Positions 1 to 5,665 of a DNA stretch of 14,664 nt are shown here, one piece after another. The stretch's first letter is position 1. Every line of letters starts with the position of its first letter. Under the pieces are notes generated by a model that saw only the letters and a program-made list of their open reading frames with translations, made no database searches and was not told where the DNA came from. Both the position numbers and the translations under genes were made by a program. The stretch covers positions 1-14,664 of the forward strand of contig JALOCD010000106.1 of assembly GCA_023228025.1 (NCBI GenBank), given 5' to 3'. This DNA is from Prolixibacteraceae bacterium (lineage in GTDB: Bacteria > Bacteroidota > Bacteroidia > Bacteroidales > Prolixibacteraceae).

Positions 1-263
1 TAGCGGTTGCAGTATTGTAGAAACAGAATGAGCAAATGAATATTTACCGCGTAGCGGTTAAAGTATTGTAGGAATACATTGATCGGATATTGCCTTACCG
101 CGTAGCGGTTGCAGTATTGTAGAAACAGAATGAGCAAATGAATATTTACCGCGTAGCGGTTAAAGTATTGTAGGAATACATTGATCGGATATTGCCTTAC
201 CGCGTAGCGGTTACAGTATTGTAGAAGATAATATAGCGAATGAAAATTTACCGCGTAGCGGTT
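1..263 (+). repeat. Left REP-like hairpin array, direct orientation
   Basis: Six copies of a short hairpin element recur at an exact 51-bp period. The first is cut by the window edge; the others start at 46, 97, 148, 199 and 250. Each core is ACCGC-GTA-GCGGT, a 5-bp stem with a 3-nt loop, followed in all but the last copy by TT, two variable bases and AGTATTGTAG. Copies alternate between TTGC and TTAA tails, each with its own 25-bp spacer, so the true period is about 102 bp. The last copy loses the tail after TTAAAG. The array ends 47 bp before the transposase gene. It resembles REP sequences that accompany RAYT genes; that link is inferred from architecture and proximity. Confidence 0.9.
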
Positions 264-310
264 AAAGAAATGATGAAAATCGTTTTCGAATAATCTAAAA
301 CCCACCATTT

Positions 311-775
311 ATGAAACCTGGAACTTTCACCCAAATCTACATTCAGCTGGTTTTTAGTCCCAAGCATCGGGAATACTTACTGACGGAAAAAATCAGACCG
401 CGAATTCTTGAATATATGAGCGGCATTGCAACAAATCTCGGTCATAAACCGATCATCATTAACGGGGTTGATGATCATGTGCACATATTTCTGGGTCATA
501 ATCCCAAAATGTCTGTTTCCGATACGGTCAAAGAATTAAAAAGAAGTTCATCCATTCTTATCAATGAAAAGAGACTCGTTGTTGGAAAATTTGAATGGCA
601 AGAGGGTTATGGAGGATTTTCTTACGGGCATTCTCAGATTGGTAATGTTTTCAACTACATTAAAGATCAAGAAACTCACCATCAAAAACGAACATTCAAG
701 GATGAATATATTGAGTTCTTAAACAAATTTGAAATTAAATTTGAAGATCAATATTTGTTTGAATTCTTTGATTGA
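311..775 (+). CDS. REP-associated tyrosine transposase (RAYT), Y1/IS200-like HUH endonuclease
   Basis: A 154-aa single-domain Y1 transposase. The HUH metal-binding motif is H56-V57-H58, inside DDHVHIF. The probable catalytic tyrosine is Y116 in NVFNYIKDQ. The start, TFTQIYIQLVFSPKHRE, is the usual first strand of this fold, and the length suits RAYT or IS200 proteins. HUH enzymes of this family cut single-stranded DNA next to a hairpin and form a 5'-phosphotyrosine link. Arrays of one hairpin family flank the gene in opposite orientations, and the right array begins 1 nt after the stop codon, which favours a RAYT over a plain IS200. The gene is visibly more AT-rich than neighbouring mutS, as expected of an acquired gene. 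It is intact: no frameshift and all key residues present. No convincing TAnnTTTG promoter lies in the 47 bp before it. Substrate specificity for the neighbouring hairpins is inferred. Confidence 0.9.
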   Translation: MKPGTFTQIYIQLVFSPKHREYLLTEKIRPRILEYMSGIATNLGHKPIIINGVDDHVHIFLGHNPKMSVSDTVKELKRSSSILINEKRLVVGKFEWQEGYGGFSYGHSQIGNVFNYIKDQETHHQKRTFKDEYIEFLNKFEIKFEDQYLFEFFD

Positions 776-776
776 A

Positions 777-1190
777 CTACAATACTTTAACCGCTACGCG
801 GTATGGGATTTGTGTATGGCATGATTGTTCTACAATACTTTAAGCCCTACGGGCTATGGGTTGATTTGATGCTATTTGGCTACAATACTGCAACCGCTAC
901 GCGGTATGGGATTTGTGTATGGCATGATTGTTCTACAATACTTTAAGCCCTACGGGCTATGGGTTGATTTGATGCTATTTGGCAACAATACTGCAACCGC
1001 TAGGCGGTAAGGGGATTTGTGTATGGCATGATTGTTCTACAATACTTTAAGCCCTACGGGCTATGGGTTGATTTGATGCTATTTGGCTACAATACTGCAA
1101 CCGCTAGGCGGTAAGGCGATTTGTGTGTGGCATGCTTGTTCTACAATACTTTAAGCCCTACGGGCTAAGGGTTAATTTGATGCTAATTTG
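777..1190 (-). repeat. Right REP-like hairpin array, inverted orientation, four two-part units
   Basis: Eight hairpin elements in the opposite orientation to the left array begin 1 nt after the transposase stop codon. Units start with CTACAATACT (CAACAATACT at 983) at 777, 830, 880, 933, 983, 1037, 1087 and 1141, so lengths alternate 53-54 and 50 bp. Odd units carry stem ACCGC/GCGGT; even units carry AGCCC/GGGCT. Read on the minus strand, every unit has a hairpin followed by the AGTATTGTAG-type tail seen on the left. Units 983 and 1087 have a changed loop (TAG in place of TAC) with the stem intact. The four ~103-bp pairs are nearly identical, which points to recent tandem amplification. Confidence 0.9.
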
Positions 1191-1205
1191 CTGGCCATTA
1201 TTTTT

Positions 1206-1334
1206 ACCGCAAAGCGGTTAAACTATTGTAGAAACAGAATGAGCAAATGATTATTTACCGCGTAGCGGTTAAAGTATTGTAGAAATAATATGCGCAATAG
1301 ATGATTTACCGCGTAGCGGTTAAAGAATTGTATG
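1206..1334 (+). repeat. Distal REP-like hairpins, direct orientation
   Basis: Three further hairpins start at 1206, 1257 and 1308, again at a 51-bp period and in the same orientation as the left array. The first has loop AAA (ACCGC-AAA-GCGGT) with its stem kept. Its spacer is nearly identical to one of the left-array spacers (AAACAGAATGAGCAAATGA), so both sides derive from one family. The last copy has a diverged tail (AGAATTGTATG) and ends about 40 bp before the mutS promoter. Confidence 0.85.
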
Positions 1335-1371
1335 GGGATCTTAAATTAACTGCATTGCAGCTAATGTCTTG

Positions 1372-1402
1372 TTGACCTTTTTAGTGGATTTCCGTATATT
1401 TA
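1372..1402 (+). promoter_or_regulatory. mutS: Probable mutS promoter (Bacteroidota type)
   Basis: TTG at 1372-1374, a 20-nt spacer, then TATATTTA at 1395-1402, which matches TAnnTTTG except for the last base. The start site would fall near 1408, giving a leader of about 20 nt to the mutS TTG codon. It lies about 50 bp beyond the last REP hairpin. Confidence 0.6.
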
Positions 1403-1428
1403 CCTAATCAATCATAATAAACCAACAA

Positions 1429-4047
1429 TTGACTACCACCCCCAATAAATATGTCGAGACCCCGTTGATGAAGCAATATTATGCCGTCAAGAACAAATAT
1501 CCTGACGCTGTTTTGCTTTTCCGGGTAGGTGATTTCTACGAAACCTTCGGGGAAGATGCCATCAAAGCTGCTGAGATCTGCGGCATCACCCTAACCCGCC
1601 GTGCAAACGGCTCCGCCAGTTTTGTGGAACTTGCCGGATTTCCTTACCATGCATTGGACACTTACCTTCCAAAGCTGGTCAGGGCAGGTCAGCGGGTAGC
1701 GATCTGCGAACAGCTCGAAGATCCCAAACTCACCAAAACGATCGTCAAACGGGGAATCACAGAACTGGTTACCCCGGGGGTGTCGATCAATGACAATGTG
1801 TTGGAACACAGGGAGAACAATTTTCTGGCGTCGGTTCATATCGAAAAAAATATTGCAGGTGTAGCCTTCCTTGATATCTCAACCGGCGAGTTCATAACCG
1901 CGGAGGGGAGCTTCGAGCATATAGACAAACTGCTAAGCAGCTTTCAACCCAAAGAAGTGCTATTCCAAAAAGGGAAGGAGAAACTCTTTACTGAACTATT
2001 CGGACCTAAATTCTACACATACAAACTCGATGATTGGGTCTATACCTTCGATGCGGCCAACGACCGGTTGCTGCGCCATTTCGAGACGGCTAACCTTAAG
2101 GGTTTCGGTGTTCAGAATCTTGAGATGGGCATCATCGCATCCGGCGCCATTCTCTATTACCTCGACATTACCCAGCACAAGCAGGTAAGCCATATTACGT
2201 CGCTTTCGCGGATCGAGGAAGACCAGTATGTCTGGCTCGACCGCTTCACGATCCGCAATCTCGAACTTTTCCATACCATCAACGAAGGGGCGAAGACACT
2301 GATACAGGTGATCGACCGCTCGATCACACCGATGGGCGCCAGGTTGTTGAAACGATGGATGGCGCTGCCTTTGAAGGATACAGGTAAAATACGGGAACGG
2401 CAAGAGGTGGTGGAGCGTTTCGTCGTCCTTCCTGACCTTAAGGAAGAGATAGAAACCCAGCTTCACCTGGTCGGCGACCTCGAACGAATCATCTCAAAAG
2501 CTTCTGTTGGACGCATAAATCCCCGCGAAATGGTGCAGCTGAAAAATTCGCTACTGGCCATCGCGCATATCAAAAGCTACTGCGAATCTTCGGAGAACAA
2601 CGTCCTGGTAAGGGTTGCCGAACAACTTAATCCTTGCCATACCATTTGCGAAAGAATTGCGAAAGAATTGGTTGCGGAGCCACCGATGATGCTGGTCAAG
2701 GGAAACGCGATCGCCGCGGGTGTCTCGGCCGAGTTGGACGAACTGCGTTCGCTGGCCTTTTCAGGCAAAGACTACCTGCAAAAGCTGCAGGAGCGCGAGA
2801 GTATCCGCACAGGCATCTCATCGTTGAAGGTCTCTTACAACAATGTTTTCGGTTATTTCATCGAGGTGCGCAACATGCACAAGGACAAGGTACCCAACGA
2901 CTGGATTCGAAAGCAGACGCTGGTAAATGCTGAACGTTATATTACCGAAGAGTTGAAGGAGTATGAAACCAAGATTCTTGGTGCCGAAGAGCGTATATTG
3001 TCACTCGAAACCGCCCTTTTCAACGACTTGATCAACTCACTGACAGAGTATTACCAGGCCATTCAGCTCAATGCCATGTTGACGGCCCAGATAGATTGCC
3101 TGTGCTCTTTCGCCACCATAGCGGTTCAGTACAAATATTCCCGTCCCGATGTAAACGACAGCGATCTGTTGGAGATCAAAGGGGGACGGCATCCGGTGAT
3201 CGAACAGCAACTCCCGGTAGGCGAAAAATATATTGCCAACGACCTGACACTCGATAACAACGAACAGCAGATCATCATGATCACCGGTCCCAATATGGCA
3301 GGTAAGTCGGCTTTGCTCAGACAGACGGCGCTGATTGTGCTGCTGGCGCAGATGGGATCGTACGTGCCGGCCGAAGCTGCAAGCATCGGGTACATCGATA
3401 AAATATTTACCAGGGTAGGGGCTTCCGATAATATTTCGTCGGGCGAATCCACCTTTATGGTAGAGATGACGGAGGCGGCCAGCATCCTCAACAATATTTC
3501 TGACCGGAGCCTGATCCTCTTCGATGAGCTGGGGCGCGGCACCAGCACCTACGATGGCATCTCCATTGCCTGGTCGATCGTCGAATACATCCACGAACAT
3601 CCCAGGGTGAGGGCCAAAACCCTGTTTGCCACCCATTACCATGAATTGAACGAGATGGAGAAGTCGTTCGGACGCATCCGGAATTTCAACGTCTCGATCA
3701 AGGAGATGGGGAAAAATATCATCTTTTTACGGAAACTGGTACCGGGAGGAAGTAACCACAGCTTTGGTATCCATGTGGCCCAGATGGCAGGGATGCCACG
3801 GAGCGTGGTGGCACGAGCCGAAGATATTCTTGCACAGATGGAGAAGTGCAACCGCAAGGAGTACCCGGCGAAACCGGTTGGCGACCTAGCCCATAACAGG
3901 GAAGGATACCAACTCAGCTTCTTCCAGCTTGATGATCCGGTTCTCAAGCAGATTCGCGATGAAATCAAAAATCTGGATATCAACCGGATGTCGCCACTTG
4001 AAGCGCTGAACAAATTGAATGAGATTAAGAAGATTATAGGAATTTGA
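1429..4047 (+). CDS. mutS: DNA mismatch repair protein MutS
   Basis: 872 aa, full length for MutS1. MutS binds base mismatches and small loops and recruits MutL using ATP. The mismatch-reading Phe-x-Glu motif is F36-Y37-E38 within GDFYETF. The Walker A loop is G620-PNMAGKS, Walker B is LILFDE ending at D699-E700, and the following GRGTS signature is intact. The ATHYHEL motif and the C-terminal SPLEALNKLNEIK segment are also typical. I use the TTG codon at 1429: the frame is open back to a TAA at 1405, and starting at the next in-frame ATG (1468) would remove the ETPL residues usually found before MKQYY in Bacteroidota MutS. The stop codon lies at the edge of a microrepeat region, so the last bases of the gene run straight into GAAAATGAGAAAATGAG. 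mutS stands next to the RAYT/REP locus but has its own promoter. Confidence 0.97.
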   Translation: MTTTPNKYVETPLMKQYYAVKNKYPDAVLLFRVGDFYETFGEDAIKAAEICGITLTRRANGSASFVELAGFPYHALDTYLPKLVRAGQRVAICEQLEDPKLTKTIVKRGITELVTPGVSINDNVLEHRENNFLASVHIEKNIAGVAFLDISTGEFITAEGSFEHIDKLLSSFQPKEVLFQKGKEKLFTELFGPKFYTYKLDDWVYTFDAANDRLLRHFETANLKGFGVQNLEMGIIASGAILYYLDITQHKQVSHITSLSRIEEDQYVWLDRFTIRNLELFHTINEGAKTLIQVIDRSITPMGARLLKRWMALPLKDTGKIRERQEVVERFVVLPDLKEEIETQLHLVGDLERIISKASVGRINPREMVQLKNSLLAIAHIKSYCESSENNVLVRVAEQLNPCHTICERIAKELVAEPPMMLVKGNAIAAGVSAELDELRSLAFSGKDYLQKLQERESIRTGISSLKVSYNNVFGYFIEVRNMHKDKVPNDWIRKQTLVNAERYITEELKEYETKILGAEERILSLETALFNDLINSLTEYYQAIQLNAMLTAQIDCLCSFATIAVQYKYSRPDVNDSDLLEIKGGRHPVIEQQLPVGEKYIANDLTLDNNEQQIIMITGPNMAGKSALLRQTALIVLLAQMGSYVPAEAASIGYIDKIFTRVGASDNISSGESTFMVEMTEAASILNNISDRSLILFDELGRGTSTYDGISIAWSIVEYIHEHPRVRAKTLFATHYHELNEMEKSFGRIRNFNVSIKEMGKNIIFLRKLVPGGSNHSFGIHVAQMAGMPRSVVARAEDILAQMEKCNRKEYPAKPVGDLAHNREGYQLSFFQLDDPVLKQIRDEIKNLDINRMSPLEALNKLNEIKKIIGI

Positions 4048-4203
4048 AAATGAGAAAATGAGAATATGAGAAATGGGGAGGGTGAGAAAATGAGAAAATG
4101 AGAATATGAGAAATGGGGAGGGTGAGAAAATGAGAATATGAGACAAATCTCTAAATTCCCATACTCCCATTTTCTCACTCTCCCACACTCCCATTTTCAA
4201 ATT
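4041..4203. repeat. Microrepeat inverted repeat between mutS and mscL
   Basis: The left half is built from 8-bp units (TGAGAAAA, TGAGAATA, TGAGAAAT, GGGGAGGG) and holds two identical 40-bp blocks at 4051-4090 and 4091-4130. The right half (about 4155-4203) is the pyrimidine-rich, imperfect reverse complement. The outermost 12 bp are exact: AATTTGAAAATG at 4041-4052 against CATTTTCAAATT at 4192-4203. The left arm includes the mutS stop codon (TGA, 4045-4047). A transcript could fold into a long imperfect hairpin, perhaps a 3'-end or transcript-spacing structure. No T-tract is present, so it is not a standard terminator. Confidence 0.8.
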
Positions 4204-4232
4204 GAGTTATAAACATTTAAATTTGAGCAATT

Positions 4233-4661
4233 ATGAGTATCGGAAAAGAGTTCAAAGAGTTTGCCATGCGCGGCAATGTCGTGGATATGGCAGTGGGTAT
4301 TATCATCGGGGCCGCCTTCGGCAAGATTATCACCTCTTTTGTGACAGACGTGCTGATGCCGCCACTAGGTATGATTGTTGGCGGTACAGATTTCAGTTCG
4401 TTCAAAATCCAACTGAGTGATCCAGTTATTTCAGGCGGGAAGGTCGTTGCGCAAGGGGCAAGCCTCAATTATGGAAATTTCATCCAAGTAACAGTCGACT
4501 TCCTGATTATTGCCTTTGCTATCTTCATGATGATCAAAATGATGAACCGCTTCATGAAGAAAAATGAGGTGCCTGCTGCCCCACCAACTCCGCCCGAGCC
4601 TTCCACAGAAGAGTTGCTGCTGACCGAGATTAGGGATCTTCTGAAGAAAGCGAAAGTCTGA
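4233..4661 (+). CDS. mscL: Large-conductance mechanosensitive channel MscL
   Basis: 142 aa, the normal size. MscL is a homopentameric inner-membrane pore that opens under membrane tension to release solutes during osmotic downshock. The sequence shows the N-terminal amphipathic segment (SIGKEFKEFAMRGN), TM1 with the pore-lining VVDMAVGIIIGAAFGKIITS signature (about residues 15-45), a periplasmic loop, TM2 (about 84-108, FIQVTVDFLIIAFAIFMMIK) and a cytoplasmic C-terminal helix (STEELLLTEIRDLLKK) after a proline-rich linker. Start ATG 4233 is well placed. Microrepeat palindromes lie on both sides. I see no reliable promoter: TAAATTTG at 4218-4225 would leave only a few bases of leader. Confidence 0.96.
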   Translation: MSIGKEFKEFAMRGNVVDMAVGIIIGAAFGKIITSFVTDVLMPPLGMIVGGTDFSSFKIQLSDPVISGGKVVAQGASLNYGNFIQVTVDFLIIAFAIFMMIKMMNRFMKKNEVPAAPPTPPEPSTEELLLTEIRDLLKKAKV

Positions 4662-4675
4662 AGGCCCAAATGAAT

Positions 4676-4768
4676 GTGAAAATTGGGAAATGTGGAAATG
4701 TGAAAATGACGCATTGAGCTAATGCTGTGTTAATTTTCACATTTCCACATTTTCATATTTTCCAATTA
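4676..4768. repeat. Microrepeat inverted repeat between mscL and rplU
   Basis: Perfect 20-bp arms AAATGTGGAAATGTGAAAAT (4688-4707) and their complement (4733-4752) flank a 25-bp loop. Imperfect pairing continues outward to about 4768. The left arm is made of 8-9-bp TGTGGAAA/TGTGAAAAT-type units and starts 14 nt after the mscL stop. The first 28 bases (4676-4703) recur exactly at 7457-7484, and a 17-bp core recurs at 9076-9092. No T-tract follows, but the structure sits where an mscL transcript end would be expected. Confidence 0.8.
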
Positions 4769-4783
4769 TTTCTGTGTCAGGTA

Positions 4784-4813
4784 TTGGTAGAAAGATGAAA
4801 ATGATTACTTTTG
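4784..4813 (+). promoter_or_regulatory. rplU: rplU-rpmA promoter (Bacteroidota type)
   Basis: TTG at 4784-4786, a 19-nt spacer and TACTTTTG at 4806-4813, an exact match to TAnnTTTG. The TTTTGCAGTCCG context resembles what I recall of ribosomal L21 promoters in this phylum. Transcription should start near 4818-4820, leaving a leader of about 73 nt. Confidence 0.85.
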
Positions 4814-4815
4814 CA

Positions 4816-4892
4816 GTCCGAAATAGTTCGTTCAGGCTCAAAAAGAGGAGAGTTTAGCCCGCCTGCCGGACCCAAATATTTAAATTGTAAAC
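4816..4892 (+). promoter_or_regulatory. rplU 5' leader with possible nested hairpin
   Basis: The leader contains CAGGC (4833-4837) able to pair with GCCTG (4861-4865), and GTCCG (4816-4820) able to pair with CGGAC (4867-4871). A purine-rich GAGGAGAG stretch lies between. The nested pairing resembles a ribosomal-protein autoregulatory leader, but it is short, and the outer strand may lie at or just before the transcription start. This is inference from base pairing in one sequence. Confidence 0.3.
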
Positions 4893-5204
4893 ATGTACGC
4901 AATTGTAGAAATCGCCGGACAGCAGTTCAAGGTGGAAAAAGAGAGGAAAGTCTATGTTCACCGTCTTCCTAACGAAGTGGGAACAGAGGTAACTTTCGAC
5001 AAAGTATTATTGGTCGACAACGAAGGGGTAATCACCGTCGGAGCACCTGTTGTTGAAGGCGCAAAAGTGAATGCAACAGTTCTTTCGCACCTGAAGGGGG
5101 AGAAGGTAATCGTTTTCAAAAAGAAACGCCGCAAAGGCTACAGAAAGAAAAACGGTCACCGTCAATTCTTTTCCCAGATTCAAATTTCAGAAATTGTAGC
5201 GTAA
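4893..5204 (+). CDS. rplU: 50S ribosomal protein L21
   Basis: 103 aa, normal length for bL21, a 23S rRNA-binding protein of the large subunit. The start MYAIVEIAGQQFKVEKE is the family signature. The basic segment KKKRRKGYRKKNGHRQ (about residues 77-92), ending in the FSQIQI strand, is the conserved C-terminal RNA-binding part. It is first in the rplU-rpmA operon, with L27 starting 20 nt after its stop. No Shine-Dalgarno sequence is visible; the ATG is preceded by AT-rich sequence, as usual in this phylum. Confidence 0.98.
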   Translation: MYAIVEIAGQQFKVEKERKVYVHRLPNEVGTEVTFDKVLLVDNEGVITVGAPVVEGAKVNATVLSHLKGEKVIVFKKKRRKGYRKKNGHRQFFSQIQISEIVA

Positions 5205-5224
5205 CCCTCTAAAAACAATTTACC

Positions 5225-5491
5225 ATGGCACATAAAAAAGGGGCGGGTAGTTCGAAGAACGGCCGCGAATCAGAAAGCAAACGACTTGGAGTGAAAATTT
5301 TTGGCGGTCAGGCTGCTAAAGCAGGTAACATCCTGGTTCGCCAGCGTGGAACTGTTCACAATCCAGGGGCAAACGTAGGAATCGGTAAAGATCATACACT
5401 TTTCGCTTTGATCGATGGTACCGTTGCATTCAAAAAGAAGACCAACGCGAAGTCGTATGTTAGCGTTGAGCCTTTGAAGGAAGTAGAGTAA
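5225..5491 (+). CDS. rpmA: 50S ribosomal protein L27
   Basis: 88 aa. bL27 reaches the peptidyl-transferase centre with its N-terminus and helps stabilise tRNA. The protein begins directly with MAHKKGAGSSKNGRESESKRLGVK, so it lacks the N-terminal extension that some Firmicutes must cleave. The core GNILVRQRGT and GANVGIGKDHTLFALIDG motifs are present. It is cotranscribed with rplU and followed 23 nt later by a strong intrinsic terminator. Confidence 0.98.
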   Translation: MAHKKGAGSSKNGRESESKRLGVKIFGGQAAKAGNILVRQRGTVHNPGANVGIGKDHTLFALIDGTVAFKKKTNAKSYVSVEPLKEVE

Positions 5492-5514
5492 TTCAGACAG
5501 AGCTCATAAATTCT

Positions 5515-5556
5515 CTCCTGTTTTGTTGCCCTGGCAATGAAACAGGAGTTTTTTTT
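5515..5556 (+). terminator. Intrinsic terminator of the rplU-rpmA operon
   Basis: CTCCTGTTT (5515-5523) pairs perfectly with AAACAGGAG (5540-5548). The inner stem TTGCC/GGCAA extends the hairpin around a 2-nt loop after a small internal mismatch. Eight T residues follow (5549-5556). Confidence 0.93.
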
Positions 5557-5560
5557 GTTG

Positions 5561-5568
5561 TAACTTTG
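5561..5568 (+). promoter_or_regulatory. serS: Probable serS -7 element
   Basis: TAACTTTG matches TAnnTTTG exactly and starts 4 nt after the T-tract of the rpmA terminator. No TTG lies at the expected upstream distance; that position falls inside the terminator stem. Start would be near 5573, so the leader of about 93 nt would be almost wholly the heptamer array. Confidence 0.5.
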
Positions 5569-5577
5569 TCGATTCTT

Positions 5578-5664
5578 CATAACTCATAACTCATAACTCA
5601 TATCTCATAACTCATATCTCATAACTCATAACTCATATCTCATAACTCATATCTCATAACTCAT
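5578..5664 (+). repeat. Heptanucleotide tandem array in the serS leader
   Basis: Twelve perfect-length 7-bp units fill 5578-5661, followed by a partial CAT. Each unit is CATAACT (8 units) or CATATCT (4 units, the 4th, 6th, 9th and 11th). The array ends 1 nt before the serS ATG at 5666 and starts just after the probable -7 element. It is a slippage-prone tract lying fully within the predicted 5' untranslated region. Confidence 0.95.
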
Positions 5665-5665
5665 T

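Noticed and set aside
275..287. GAAAATCGTTTTC palindrome before the RAYT gene as an operator
   Set aside because: The arms are only 5 bp and AT-rich, and no promoter lies beside it; too weak to call.
1..1334. CRISPR array
   Set aside because: The spacing is regular, but the spacers are themselves repeated, the repeated core is a 13-nt hairpin with tail, orientation flips midway and no cas gene is present.
1..1334. A simple IS200/IS605 insertion sequence with left and right ends
   Set aside because: There is no tnpB, no single pair of end hairpins, and multi-copy inverted arrays fit a RAYT with REPs better. A decayed IS200 cannot be fully excluded.
3037..3642. Long minus-strand open frames inside mutS
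   Set aside because: They are antisense shadows of a well-conserved gene, with no recognisable domain and atypical composition.
3636..4200. Minus-strand frames rich in HILIFSPSPFLIFSFSH
   Set aside because: They are translations of the microrepeat palindrome and the 3' end of mutS, not proteins.
4218..4225. TAAATTTG as the mscL promoter
   Set aside because: It would leave only a few bases before ATG 4233, and no TTG lies at the proper distance.
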